From contig NZ_JASHJI010000013.1 in NCBI RefSeq assembly GCF_030733265.1, positions 102,204 to 166,203 of the forward strand: a stretch of 64,000 nucleotides of DNA, in the 5' to 3' direction. Below are positions 41,325 through 49,981 of the stretch, piece by piece; within the stretch, counting starts at the first letter, position 1, and each line of letters starts with the position of its first letter. Source of the DNA: Roseibium sp. MMSF_3412 (GTDB taxonomy: Bacteria; Pseudomonadota; Alphaproteobacteria; Rhizobiales; Stappiaceae). The position numbers and the translations under genes are program-made. The notes below the pieces were generated by a model. The model worked only from the letters and a program-made list of their open reading frames with translations. It was not told where the DNA came from and ran no database searches.

Positions 41325-41338
41325 AGCGCGGACCGATC

Positions 41339-42013
41339 ATGTACGAGTGGGACTTTTCACCGGTACTTGCGGAAGGCGGCTTTCTCCTCGTCGGCTTTCG
41401 TAACACCCTGATCCTGACGGCGACAGCGCTTTCCGGTGGGCTGGTGGTCGGTCTGCTGCTGGCTTTCGCGCGCCTGTCCCACAGGCGCTGGCTCAACGTG
41501 CCGGCCGGGGTGGTGATCGAGGTTTTCCGGACGACACCCCCACTCGTACAGTTGTTCTGGTTCTATTTCGGCCTGCCGATCGTGCTATCGGTTGAAATGA
41601 CGCCGTTCCTTGCAGCCTCGCTGACCTTCATGATCCAGAGCGGTGCGTTCTTTGCCGAGATCTTCCGGGCGGGCATCGTGTCGATCGAGCGCGGTCAGTG
41701 GGAAGCCGCCAGGGCAATCGGCATGACCTACAATCAGTGCATGGGCAGGGTTATCCTGCCCCAGGCCGTTAAGCGGATGTTTCCCTCCATGATGGAGCGG
41801 TCCATCGAGTTGATGAAAACCACGACGCTGGTGGCCACCGTGTCCTATGCCGACCTTCTGTTCCAGGCCAATGAACTGGCTCAGAAGACCTTCCGTCCGC
41901 TGGAAGTGTTCACCGTTGTTGCGCTGATCTATTTCGTGTCGATCTCGTTCATCAGTTTCGTCGCATCGCGCATGGAGCGCCGCTTCGCCAGGAGCGGTGA
42001 GTTCACGCCATGA
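41339..42013 (+). CDS. Amino-acid ABC transporter permease
   Basis: The HisM/GlnP-type membrane protein of about 224 residues starts at ATG 41339, 15 bp after the binding-protein stop. It shows the EAA motif GQWEAARAIGMTYNQCMGRVILPQA and the signature EVFRTTPPLVQLFWFYFGLP. Its last codons overlap the next permease ATG by 4 bp. A longer frame from 41249 would lie within the preceding gene and is rejected. Confidence 0.92.
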   Translation: MYEWDFSPVLAEGGFLLVGFRNTLILTATALSGGLVVGLLLAFARLSHRRWLNVPAGVVIEVFRTTPPLVQLFWFYFGLPIVLSVEMTPFLAASLTFMIQSGAFFAEIFRAGIVSIERGQWEAARAIGMTYNQCMGRVILPQAVKRMFPSMMERSIELMKTTTLVATVSYADLLFQANELAQKTFRPLEVFTVVALIYFVSISFISFVASRMERRFARSGEFTP

Positions 42014-42675
42014 CCTATATCTGGAACTTTCAGGACGTCTTCAACAACTGGTACGCACTCGCCATCGGTGCAGCCGGAACGTTGCGTCTGTTCGTTGTCT
42101 GCCTCGTGCTCGGCATGGGGCTGGGCCTGGTCATTGCCCTCGGAAAACGTTCGAAAAACCGCCCGATCCGATGGCTTGCCACGGCGTTCGTGGAGTTCTT
42201 CAGAAACACGCCGGTGCTCGTGCAGATCCTCTGGTTCTACTACGCGCTGCCGATCATCGCGCCGATCGAGATCGGACCGTTTCTGGCGGCGATCCTCGGA
42301 ATTTCCCTGAATTCGGCAGCTTACTCGGCGGAGATCTACAGGGGCGGTATCCAGTCGATCGAGCCGGGCCAGTGGGAAGCCGCCAGGGCGATCGGCATGA
42401 ACGGGCTTCAGACCCTGCGGCGCGTGATCCTGCCTCAGGCCATCAGACGCATCATTCCCGCCCTGACCAACCGCGGCGTCGAAATCTTCAAGATGACGAC
42501 GCTCGCGTCGGTCGTTGCCTATGTGGAGCTGCTTCAGCAAGGCAAGCTGATCGCCTCGCTCAGCTACAATCCGCTTGAGGTCTATACGGTGATCGCGGCC
42601 ATCTTCCTTATCATTCTCTATCCGATCGTGCGCCTGACCTATGCGCTCGAGCGCCATCTTGCACGGAGTGACTGA
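42010..42675 (+). CDS. Amino-acid ABC transporter permease, second subunit
   Basis: The 221-residue HisQ/GlnP-type permease carries EFFRNTPVLVQILWFYYALP and the EAA loop GQWEAARAIGMNGLQTLRRV. It forms a heterodimer with the 41339 product. Overlaps of 4 bp with that gene and a 2-bp gap to the ATPase gene indicate tight coupling. Confidence 0.92.
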   Translation: MTYIWNFQDVFNNWYALAIGAAGTLRLFVVCLVLGMGLGLVIALGKRSKNRPIRWLATAFVEFFRNTPVLVQILWFYYALPIIAPIEIGPFLAAILGISLNSAAYSAEIYRGGIQSIEPGQWEAARAIGMNGLQTLRRVILPQAIRRIIPALTNRGVEIFKMTTLASVVAYVELLQQGKLIASLSYNPLEVYTVIAAIFLIILYPIVRLTYALERHLARSD

Positions 42676-42677
42676 AC

Positions 42678-43451
42678 GTGAACGCACCTGTTCTCAGATT
42701 GTCCGGTTTCGGCAAACATTTCGGGTCGCTGCGCGTCTTCTCGGACATCGACCTCGATGTCATGCCGGGCGACCGGATCGCCATTCTGGGCGCGTCGGGT
42801 TCCGGCAAGAGCACGCTGCTGCGTTGCATCAACGTCCTGGAGACACCAAGCGAGGGCAGCCTGGAACTGGATGGAGACGTCGTCGGTCAGCCATCGAGGT
42901 CCGGGGACATGCGTTTTTCGGAACGTGAATTGTGCGCCCTGCGCCAGCGGGTCGGCATGGTGTTTCAGCAATTCAATCTCTTTCCGCACATGACGGTCGC
43001 CGGCAACGTTGCCGAAGGATTGAAGACGGTGCGCGGAGTTCCGGCCCAAAAGGCCCAGGAAAGAGCCGTAACGGAGTTGCAACGCGTCGGCCTTGCCGAC
43101 AAGGCCGATACATTTCCCTCCCGCCTGTCCGGTGGCCAGAAGCAGCGGGTTGCGATCGCGCGCGCTCTTGCGATGGACCCTGAGATCCTGCTCTTCGACG
43201 AGCCGACATCCGCCCTCGACCCGGCGCTGGTCGGAGAGGTGCTCGGGGTGATCGAGCAGTTGGCGACCGAGGGCCGCACCATGCTGCTGGTCACGCATGA
43301 AATCGGCTTTGCCTATCATTTCGCGACACGGATCCTGTTCCTGGCCGAAGGCGGCATCTACGAGAGCGGGACACCCGACGACGTTCTCAAGAACCCGAAA
43401 CGCCCCCTGACGCAGCAATTCCTTGCAGAGCACCGGCGATTTCAGTTTTAG
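42678..43451 (+). CDS. Amino-acid ABC transporter ATP-binding protein
   Basis: The 257-residue GlnQ-like ATPase starts with GTG at 42678, since no ATG is available near the preceding stop. Motifs are Walker [14 protein letters not shown]-loop VFQQFNLFPHMT, signature RLSGGQKQRVAIARALAMDP, Walker B ILLFDEPTSALDP and H-loop LLVTHEIGFAY. All are intact. Confidence 0.93.
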   Translation: MNAPVLRLSGFGKHFGSLRVFSDIDLDVMPGDRIAILGASGSGKSTLLRCINVLETPSEGSLELDGDVVGQPSRSGDMRFSERELCALRQRVGMVFQQFNLFPHMTVAGNVAEGLKTVRGVPAQKAQERAVTELQRVGLADKADTFPSRLSGGQKQRVAIARALAMDPEILLFDEPTSALDPALVGEVLGVIEQLATEGRTMLLVTHEIGFAYHFATRILFLAEGGIYESGTPDDVLKNPKRPLTQQFLAEHRRFQF

Positions 43452-43475
43452 ACCTTTTCTGGAGACCAAATTTCG

Positions 43476-44384
43476 ATGAACACGTCTGCAAGCGCCCAAG
43501 GCTATGTGGCAGATCCGCGGAACGAAACCGTTCTGGTCTATGTTGACGGACAACTGGTGCCGCGCCGTGATGCCGTTGTCTCCGTTTTTGACAGCGGGTT
43601 TGTTCTTGGGGACGGCGTCTGGGAGGGGCTGCGGGTCATCGACGGGCATGTTCTCCAGCTCGAAGCCCATCTTGAGCGCATGTTCGAGGGGGCCAACTCC
43701 ATTGCGCTCGACATCGGCCGCACGCGGGAAGATCTGAAGAACGCCATTCGTCAGACGCTCGATGCCAATGACATGACGGACGGTGTTCATATCCGGCTTA
43801 TGGTTTCGCGGGGGCTCAAAAGCACCCCGAACCAGGACCCGAGATTCGTTATTGGCAAGGCAACCGTCGTGATCGTCGCCGAATACAAGTCACCCCGGCC
43901 CGCCGCGAAGACAAAGGGACTTTCGCTGTTCACGTCCACGTTCCGCACCAGCGGGCCCGATATCTTCGATCTTCGCCTGAACTCCCACAGCAGGCTCAAC
44001 CTGATCCAGGCTCTTATCCAGGCAATCAATGCGGGTGCGGACGAAGCGCTGATGCTCGATCCGCGCGGGTTTGTCGCCAGCTGCAATTCGACGAATTTCT
44101 TTATTGTCAGAGGCCGCGAGCTTTGGACATCCACCGGGTCGTTTTCCTTCAAGGGACTGACGCAGAAAGCGGTAATCGATAGCTGGCAAAGCAAGGGCAA
44201 CATTGTCCGGGAAAAGGACTTCACGCTCGCGGAGGTCTATTCTGCCGACGAGGCGTTTATTACCGGCACGCTCGGAGGGGTTACCCCGGTCGTGCGCATT
44301 GACGGGCGCACAATCGGCGGCGGTTTGCCGGGTGCGGTTACGGCGGAGGCCGAAGAGGCTTACAAGGACTGGGTCTTGCGTTAG
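43476..44384 (+). CDS. Class IV aminotransferase homologue lacking PLP lysine
   Basis: The 302-residue protein aligns throughout with D-amino-acid/branched-chain aminotransferases: VSVFDSGFVLGDGVWEGLRV, LEAHLERMFEGANSI and ADEALMLDPRGFVASCNSTN. The PLP-binding Lys of the family (within DIKSLN in D-AAT) aligns with Asn169 in DLRLNSHSR, and the Glu that follows the VTEGTSSN motif aligns with Ser202. Both changes are clear in the DNA. Ordinary transamination is therefore unlikely unless another residue takes over. It is encoded in the amino-acid ABC operon 24 bp after the ATPase. It could be a PLP-free enzyme, a binding protein or a dead relative. Confidence 0.85.
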   Translation: MNTSASAQGYVADPRNETVLVYVDGQLVPRRDAVVSVFDSGFVLGDGVWEGLRVIDGHVLQLEAHLERMFEGANSIALDIGRTREDLKNAIRQTLDANDMTDGVHIRLMVSRGLKSTPNQDPRFVIGKATVVIVAEYKSPRPAAKTKGLSLFTSTFRTSGPDIFDLRLNSHSRLNLIQALIQAINAGADEALMLDPRGFVASCNSTNFFIVRGRELWTSTGSFSFKGLTQKAVIDSWQSKGNIVREKDFTLAEVYSADEAFITGTLGGVTPVVRIDGRTIGGGLPGAVTAEAEEAYKDWVLR

Positions 44385-44444
44385 AACAAGAGGAAAGCCA
44401 ACTGCAGCAATGCGCCAGCCAAAACCGAACAAGTGCACGGGACC

Positions 44445-45134
44445 ATGAACAAACCGCAACTGATGTCGCAAAACCGGGTAAAACCCGTCAAGCGCGAGAC
44501 GTTCAGCAACCAGATCGCGGCCAACCTGCGCCGTGCGATCATCAGCGGCGAGATTGAGTCCGGCAGCCAGATCACCGAGTCGGACCTCGCCGCCAGGTTC
44601 GGCGTGAGCAGGGGACCGCTGCGCGAGGCCATGGGGCAGGTCGCAGCCGAAGGCCTGATCGAGACCATTCCCTATACCGGCACGCGCGTCCTCAAGCTGT
44701 CGCCTGAGGATGTCAGGGAAATCTACTCGCTGAGAACAGCGCTGGAGACGCTTGCGTTCCAGGAACTCTGGGAGCACCGGGACGACGCGTTCGCGCGCGA
44801 ACTGGAAGCCCGGCACAAGGACCTTCTTGCAACGCTCAGGCTGGATGATCACGTGGCATCGAGCGAGGCGGAAGTCCGGTTTCATTCGCTTGTCTACGAA
44901 ATGAGCGGACACAAGCTGCTTCTGGAAAGCTGGCGCCGCATCGCCGGGAGGCTGCAGCTTTACCTTGCCGAGCACCAAAGGGCGCATGGGCGCAAGGGGC
45001 CGATCGTCGATGCCCACGAACGCTATCTGCAGCTCGCGCTTGGCGACAGGCTGGATCTCATGCTGAAGGAAATCGACGCCCACATGCAGCGCGGGGTCAA
45101 GCAGATCGAACAGTATCTGGGCGTTACCGAGTGA
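44445..45134 (+). CDS. GntR-family regulator (FadR/FCD subgroup)
   Basis: The protein has about 229 residues. The N-terminal winged helix is QIAANLRRAIISGEIESGSQ and ARFGVSRGPLREAMGQVAAE, followed by a helical FCD domain with EIYSLRTALETLAFQELWEH and FHSLVYEMSGHKLLLESWR (likely metal-binding Asp/His residues). ATG at 44445 is chosen over an in-frame GTG at 44433. It ends the ABC-importer cluster and is the probable repressor acting at 40397-40410. Confidence 0.88.
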   Translation: MNKPQLMSQNRVKPVKRETFSNQIAANLRRAIISGEIESGSQITESDLAARFGVSRGPLREAMGQVAAEGLIETIPYTGTRVLKLSPEDVREIYSLRTALETLAFQELWEHRDDAFARELEARHKDLLATLRLDDHVASSEAEVRFHSLVYEMSGHKLLLESWRRIAGRLQLYLAEHQRAHGRKGPIVDAHERYLQLALGDRLDLMLKEIDAHMQRGVKQIEQYLGVTE

Positions 45135-45148
45135 CGGATTTCAAGCCG

Positions 45149-45451
45149 CTAGCCGTAAGAGGCAGCGATCTGTTCCCAGACCTCCTTCGGATCTGTCGCG
45201 CCTGACGCTTGCTCCGCGCGCCGGAACCAGTATGCGGCGTTGCCGAGATCGCCCTCGATCAGGTGACAGAGCGCATGGACCCAGTCATGCGCCTTTTCCC
45301 CTTCCGCTTCCTGGCAGATCATGTGAGCCCGTTCCCATTCCGGCCCGAGGCGGAGCCCGCCTTTCCGGAGCCACCAGAGCGCCTTTTGGGGCGCTGAAAG
45401 ATCTGCGGGAGGTTCGTCGGACGATGTGTCCGTCAGTCGTTCGTCGGGCAT
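45149..45451 (-). CDS. Small conserved protein (EGDxxNAxYWxRRA family)
   Basis: The 100-residue protein starts at ATG 45451. A much longer open frame runs upstream but only as antisense to the LacI gene. The conserved part is WVHALCHLIEGDLGNAAYWF, followed by RRAEQASG, a pattern I recognise from small unannotated proteins in many proteobacteria. A Trp-rich stretch (KALWWLRKGGLRLGPEWERA) precedes it. There is no signal peptide or catalytic motif. It is convergent with the GntR gene and divergent from LacI. Confidence 0.65.
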   Translation of the reverse strand: MPDERLTDTSSDEPPADLSAPQKALWWLRKGGLRLGPEWERAHMICQEAEGEKAHDWVHALCHLIEGDLGNAAYWFRRAEQASGATDPKEVWEQIAASYG

Positions 45452-45556
45452 TTGCTGCTCCTGAAGTCGCCAATTCTCATACAACCATTGCCTTTCCGCT
45501 GCGATATTTGAAGAAAAAATCGCCAGATCTAATTTTTGTCGGTTAAGAACGAAGGA

Positions 45557-46585
45557 ATGAGCGAGTCGAACGTCAGAAAAGCCAATCCAACCGTGCAGGA
45601 CGTCGCGCGGGCTGCCAAGGTCTCCACGGCAACGGTCAGCCGGGCGCTTTCCACGCCCGAGCGTGTTTCGATCAAGACCCGCGACAAGGTGGCAAGGGCG
45701 GTCGAGGAGACAGGCTATGTGCTCAATCACGCTGCGCGAAATCTGCGCCGGCGCGACACGGGCACCATCGTGGCGCTGGTCCCCGATATCGGCAACTCCC
45801 ACTTTTCCAACATCCTTCAAGGCATCGAGACGGTTTGTGCGGCAAAGAACCTGAAGGTTCTGATTGCCGACACGAGGAAGCCATCGATGTCGCGTTCGAC
45901 GATCAGCGATTTCTTCAGCAAGAACAATTGCGACGGCATCGTCATCCTCGACGGACACTTCTCGATATCCGACGTCCGTGCAATGAACCCCAAGCTCCCG
46001 CCGATCGTGGCCTGCGGGGAATGGAGCGACGATCCTGCCGTGCCGATCGCCGTGGTCGACAACCTGCTCGGAGCACGCCTGGCGGTTTCCCATCTCCTTG
46101 AATGCGGGCATACGAATATCGGACATGTTACCGGATCACTGACCCACAAGCCGGGACGGGACCGGCTTGAAGGTTTCCGGACCACGCTAGCCGGTGCAGA
46201 TCTTGATCCGGACAAGGCCTGGGTGTTCGAAGGCGACTACACACTGGATGCAGGGGAGAAGGCAGCCGAAGCGTGGCTGCGCCTGAAGGACCGCCCCTCA
46301 GCGGTTTTTTGCGCGGCCGACCGAATGGCCTTCGGATTCATCTGCGCCCTGAACGAGGCCGGTGTGCGTGTCCCCCGGGACGTCTCGGTGGTCGGCTTCG
46401 ACGATATCGATATTGCCGGTCACTTCGTGCCGCCGCTGACGACAGTCCACCAGCCGCGCCGTGCCGTCGGCGAACAGGCGGCCCGCCTTCTGCTCGACCT
46501 TCTCGAAGGCGCACCGCCCGAGCAGGGAAGTATTCAGCTGAAGCCCTGGCTGGTGGCCAGAAAGAGCACGGCTACTGCTTCCTGA
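45557..46585 (+). CDS. LacI-family transcriptional regulator
   Basis: The protein has about 342 residues. The N-terminal LacI helix-turn-helix (VQDVARAAKVSTATVSRALS) and hinge helix (HAARNLRRRDTGTIVALVPD) precede a periplasmic-binding-like effector domain with GLEGFRTTL-like RLEGFRTTLAGADLDPDKAW, FCAADRMAFGFICALNEAGV and VVGFDDIDIAGHFVPPLTTV. ATG at 45557 is used. An in-frame start at 45536 is less likely. No sugar genes are adjacent, so the target is unknown. Confidence 0.92.
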   Translation: MSESNVRKANPTVQDVARAAKVSTATVSRALSTPERVSIKTRDKVARAVEETGYVLNHAARNLRRRDTGTIVALVPDIGNSHFSNILQGIETVCAAKNLKVLIADTRKPSMSRSTISDFFSKNNCDGIVILDGHFSISDVRAMNPKLPPIVACGEWSDDPAVPIAVVDNLLGARLAVSHLLECGHTNIGHVTGSLTHKPGRDRLEGFRTTLAGADLDPDKAWVFEGDYTLDAGEKAAEAWLRLKDRPSAVFCAADRMAFGFICALNEAGVRVPRDVSVVGFDDIDIAGHFVPPLTTVHQPRRAVGEQAARLLLDLLEGAPPEQGSIQLKPWLVARKSTATAS

Positions 46586-46615
46586 CCAGGCAGCGCATGC
46601 CCGCCCGCGCAAGAT

Positions 46616-48589
46616 CTAGTAGCCGGTCATGTCCTCCGGCTGGAAGCCCTTGGCCGGTGACGGCTTGGTGCCAAGAATATTCTTCAGGATGTTGTTCATC
46701 GTCGCCCGGTCGTTGTCGAAACCGCCATGGGTCTTGCTGTCCGTGATCGTGTCGCCGCGCCCTGCGTAGTGGAGCTTGTGAGCCGCTTTCAGGGAGAGTT
46801 TCTTGCTGAACTTCTCCATTCCCAGAAGCGGCATCTTGCGTTCATCCTCGAAGGCATTCGAGACAAGGTACAGAAGCGACTTCCTGTAGGGGCCGACTGA
46901 GTCGTCCCGTTCACGCTGGTCGATCAGATTGTACTGCACCAGTTGCGCGATATCCGATGCGGCCTGCTTGCCGCCAATTCTGGGATGATAGAACCTGTTG
47001 AAGAAATCGATGGTGCAGGCCGGCGCCATCAGGGAGCAGGACTGGACCGGTTCGGAAAGCGGGTTCACGGAATTGAGCCGGTCGAGCAGGTGGCCGAGAA
47101 ATATGCCTCCGGCACTGTGGCCGATCAGATGTATCTTGAGCGGCTTTTGCCGTTTGGCATTGCCCTTGAGCAGAATCTTGAGCGCCTTCGCTCCACCACC
47201 CGACGAAACGAAGGACTGACCGGCATCGCGTTTCATGTCCCGCCAGATGGCCCGTCCGGGAAGCCGGACCGTCGTTTCGAAAACACGGTCAAAAAAGTCC
47301 GAGACGCTACCGACGCGCGCAGCCGCCTTGGCGTTTGACGCAAAGATGATGTCTCCAAGCGTCTCGAAAAATCCCGTTTCCCACATGAAATGGATCGGGT
47401 AGATGCCGTTGCGCTTGAACACCTCCTTCATTTTTCTGACGCGGTTCGCGGAAGCATTCTGGTCGTTCAGGCCGCCGTGGGCGTAAAACATCAGGTGCTT
47501 GTAGTCGCGTCCTGCCGTCGCCTCTTCATCCGCCAGAAAGTCAGCGGTTTCCTGGAGGCTTGCAACGGGGGTCGGGTATTTTCCGGTTTCAACGAGATTG
47601 CCGTCATCGAGATGGATGATGTGGCCGACGATCTCCTCGTGGCGTGGCCCGCGTGCGGTGGGGGAGCCCAATAGATTCCGGCTGCCGTCATCAGGTGACT
47701 GGACCGTGAGGTCGAAAGAGTCCGGGGTCGGAACATTGAGCCGCAACACCCAGGCATCCATGATGTTTGCCGACCAGTCTTCGTAGCGCCAGCGGGCAAT
47801 CCCGGGCTGTCCGTTGAAACCGCCCCATTGTTCTCCCCAGGAATTCTGGATCAGGAAGCCCTTGTCATCATAGCCGACAATGATGAAGGCGTGACCGCCC
47901 TCGGTCACGTTCGAAGGGGCAATGTCGCCCCGGCGCGGGCGCTGCCATCCCCGGTGGACCATCGCAGAGGCATAGATTACCCCGGCCTCGTTCAGGGCCG
48001 CGTGATAGTCGATGATCTGGGGGCGCAGGCGAAAGTACGCTCCGAGGCCGACCTTTCTGGCGTCCTCGGCCTGATGTTTCCTCAGATACCAATTGCGCTC
48101 GCCCTCCACGTAGGGTGCCAGGTCCTCGCTGCAGACGCCATTGTTGAAGAACCCCTTCAGAGCCGCCCTGATGCTGGAGCCCTCGTAATCCTCGCCTGGC
48201 CACTCATCGTTGAGCTTCGCCATCTCATAGAGCATGCGCGCACTGGCCAGAGGCGCCTCAACAGGATTTGAGAGCTGGCTGTGGCGCTTGCGGTTGAGCA
48301 ACGTGATCGCACTGGAAAGCGCAAAGCCAGTGCAGGATCCTTCACCGCCCTGGTCGCGGATCGGGCTCATGTCCGGACCGGGCGGATCCATGGAGAGTTT
48401 CAGATCGAGAAGAGCTGGTTCATACTTGCGATCACGCAGGTCGGTCGCATCCCGAGGCACGTTCAAGACACGCTGGCCGAGCGAAGGGCCGGCCACAGGC
48501 TGCGATGCCTTGACCGCCGGCGCTTTCTTTTTCGCCGCCTGTGATTTTGTCTTTTTGGCTTGTTTCGCTCTGGCTGGACGCTTGGCCAT
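46616..48589 (-). CDS. Papain-like C1 peptidase fused to alpha/beta hydrolase
   Basis: The 657-residue protein has two modules. Residues 1-35 are Lys/Ala-rich and disordered. Residues 60-290 are a papain-like (C1) peptidase with C86 in IRDQGGEGSCTGFALSSAI, H233 in GGHAFIIVGYD and N249 in LIQNSWGEQWGG, all in family order. Residues 365-600 are an alpha/beta hydrolase with a HGG-like strand end (FYAHGGLND) and the nucleophile S492 in LIGHSAGGIFLGHL. There is no secretion signal, so the location is unclear. The intervening region has no recognised domain. The arrangement suggests a toxin or defence-type hydrolase, but this is inference. The gene to its right (48878) is on the same strand, upstream of it. 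Confidence 0.85.
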   Translation of the reverse strand: MAKRPARAKQAKKTKSQAAKKKAPAVKASQPVAGPSLGQRVLNVPRDATDLRDRKYEPALLDLKLSMDPPGPDMSPIRDQGGEGSCTGFALSSAITLLNRKRHSQLSNPVEAPLASARMLYEMAKLNDEWPGEDYEGSSIRAALKGFFNNGVCSEDLAPYVEGERNWYLRKHQAEDARKVGLGAYFRLRPQIIDYHAALNEAGVIYASAMVHRGWQRPRRGDIAPSNVTEGGHAFIIVGYDDKGFLIQNSWGEQWGGFNGQPGIARWRYEDWSANIMDAWVLRLNVPTPDSFDLTVQSPDDGSRNLLGSPTARGPRHEEIVGHIIHLDDGNLVETGKYPTPVASLQETADFLADEEATAGRDYKHLMFYAHGGLNDQNASANRVRKMKEVFKRNGIYPIHFMWETGFFETLGDIIFASNAKAAARVGSVSDFFDRVFETTVRLPGRAIWRDMKRDAGQSFVSSGGGAKALKILLKGNAKRQKPLKIHLIGHSAGGIFLGHLLDRLNSVNPLSEPVQSCSLMAPACTIDFFNRFYHPRIGGKQAASDIAQLVQYNLIDQRERDDSVGPYRKSLLYLVSNAFEDERKMPLLGMEKFSKKLSLKAAHKLHYAGRGDTITDSKTHGGFDNDRATMNNILKNILGTKPSPAKGFQPEDMTGY

Positions 48590-48877
48590 GCCGTCTCCCC
48601 CCTCGAAATTATTTGTGGTTGTATTTCGGTTGTATTTTTTGAATTTGTGCGTCTGCCGAGTATAGGGGTGATGCTGGAGCGGTGCAATTACCTAACGTAA
48701 GCTTGGGGGCCGGGTTCCGGGATGCACACGTGCAGGCTGCCTTTCCTCCGGTGCATTTTCCGCGTTGACGCGGGAAGACCCATGCAGGATACGGATGCCT
48801 GCAGCGGGGCGGGCTCCATGGACAACAACCGTCCGCTCGAAGAGCGGACGATGCTCCGACAGGATCTGTTTCCCGGG
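48590..48877. other. 288-bp gap with hairpin
   Basis: Between the companion gene and the peptidase-hydrolase fusion lies an AT-rich promoter-like stretch (48600-48660) and a perfect 9-bp hairpin (48830-48838 and 48842-48850; arms CGTCCGCTC/GAGCGGACG, loop GAA). The hairpin is near the 3' end of the companion gene and may terminate or stabilise its mRNA, without a clear T-run. Confidence 0.5.
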
Positions 48878-49969
48878 CTAGCGATCCCGGACCGGCTGCA
48901 GCGTCGCCGGTGCTGTTCTGACGTAGTTTTCAGCCCATTCGAGGATCAGGCGCGGATAGTTGTTTTCCCGGCTGTAGCGCAACGCTCCGGCTCCGGTCGG
49001 CAGACGCCGAACCTGGATATGCAGGTTGCAAAGCCTTTCAAATACCTCGTCGGGAACCGGTGTGATGGTCTCATACGAACTTGGGATTTTCGTGTTGGCA
49101 TAGCGGGATCCGCCCTGGCTCAGAGCGGCGTAGCCATACCCCAAGGCATAACTGTTTACCTGTTTCGTTTCGCGCCGAATGTGCTTGAGCGTCCACATGG
49201 CCCAGATCGCCTTTTCCATGCGGTTGCGAATGCCAATCAGTTGTTCCTGTTTCAACGGTTTCAGGCCTGCTGCATTTTTCATGAATTCGCCTTGACGGAA
49301 CTTGTCGAGTTCCTTCCGCAGGCCCTCGACAGTTTTGTAGTCGCCGTCGGGGTTGTCACGCATATGGATCGCCCGCGCCAACAGCGTTGCCGGGATTTCG
49401 TAAAACAGTTGCTCCATCCAGGCTCTCTGGATCGCAGTGTTGGGCGTGCTTCCCGGAGGCCCATTGCCGACAAACGCCACTCCGGACTGAGGGTGCGATT
49501 TGGGCGTTGTCGAAGCCGGTGTCTGACCCTTGAGATAGTTTTTCACGGGTCCGGAAATCGTTGCCTTTACGGCAGTCGATGTTCCGCCGATAAATCGATG
49601 CAAAGCTGCTTCCGCTGTCCGTTCGTTTGCAAGGTTTAACTGGCTGAGCCTGCCCGCCAAACGGGTCGCCACCTGGCGGGACGCGTTGCCGGTCGCTGCC
49701 AGCGCCGCTGCGATGGGCGCAGCGCCAAGGACGGTCGGACCGACAACGAGCGCAACCGCCGTGAAGATTTCCACGTAGGTCGCGTGCTTAAGTGCATCTT
49801 TTTTCTTCTTCTTGTCGAGGACGTGGGTGAACCAGGCATATGCTGTTCCATAGCATCGCACATAGGGCAAAACACGCCTGTTTATCCAGGCATCCCTGGC
49901 ACGCTCCAGGTCCGTTTCGAATGTATTGACTGCAAGTTCACGACGTTCTCGTTCGGTCAATTCTGGCAT
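48878..49969 (-). CDS. Unknown protein, companion of the peptidase-hydrolase fusion
   Basis: From ATG 49969, which follows TGAGG with good spacing (an in-frame GTG at 49981 is also possible), the protein has 363 residues. It shows a charged N-terminus and a KKKKK run near residue 60. One long hydrophobic/Ala-Gly segment follows, VEIFTAVALVVGPTVLGAAP continuing to residue 90 or so, then an amphipathic helical rest (GGSRYANTKIPSSYETITPV). No family is recognised. The hydrophobic stretch could insert into membranes. It shares orientation and neighbourhood with the fusion gene, 288 bp apart, so it may be a functional partner (inference). Confidence 0.7.
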   Translation of the reverse strand: MPELTERERRELAVNTFETDLERARDAWINRRVLPYVRCYGTAYAWFTHVLDKKKKKDALKHATYVEIFTAVALVVGPTVLGAAPIAAALAATGNASRQVATRLAGRLSQLNLANERTAEAALHRFIGGTSTAVKATISGPVKNYLKGQTPASTTPKSHPQSGVAFVGNGPPGSTPNTAIQRAWMEQLFYEIPATLLARAIHMRDNPDGDYKTVEGLRKELDKFRQGEFMKNAAGLKPLKQEQLIGIRNRMEKAIWAMWTLKHIRRETKQVNSYALGYGYAALSQGGSRYANTKIPSSYETITPVPDEVFERLCNLHIQVRRLPTGAGALRYSRENNYPRLILEWAENYVRTAPATLQPVRDR

Positions 49970-49981
49970 TTTTTGCCTCAC

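Noticed and set aside
41249..41338. Earlier ATG for the first importer permease
   Set aside because: It lies inside the binding-protein gene. The ATG at 41339 gives the normal permease N-terminus.
45452..46126. Upstream extension of the small minus-strand protein
   Set aside because: It is antisense to the LacI gene. Conserved sequence begins at the ATG at 45451.
48722..49639. 305-codon plus-strand frame opposite the companion gene
   Set aside because: It is antisense and lacks motifs. The minus-strand gene has a good ribosome site, though that gene is itself of unknown family, so some doubt remains.
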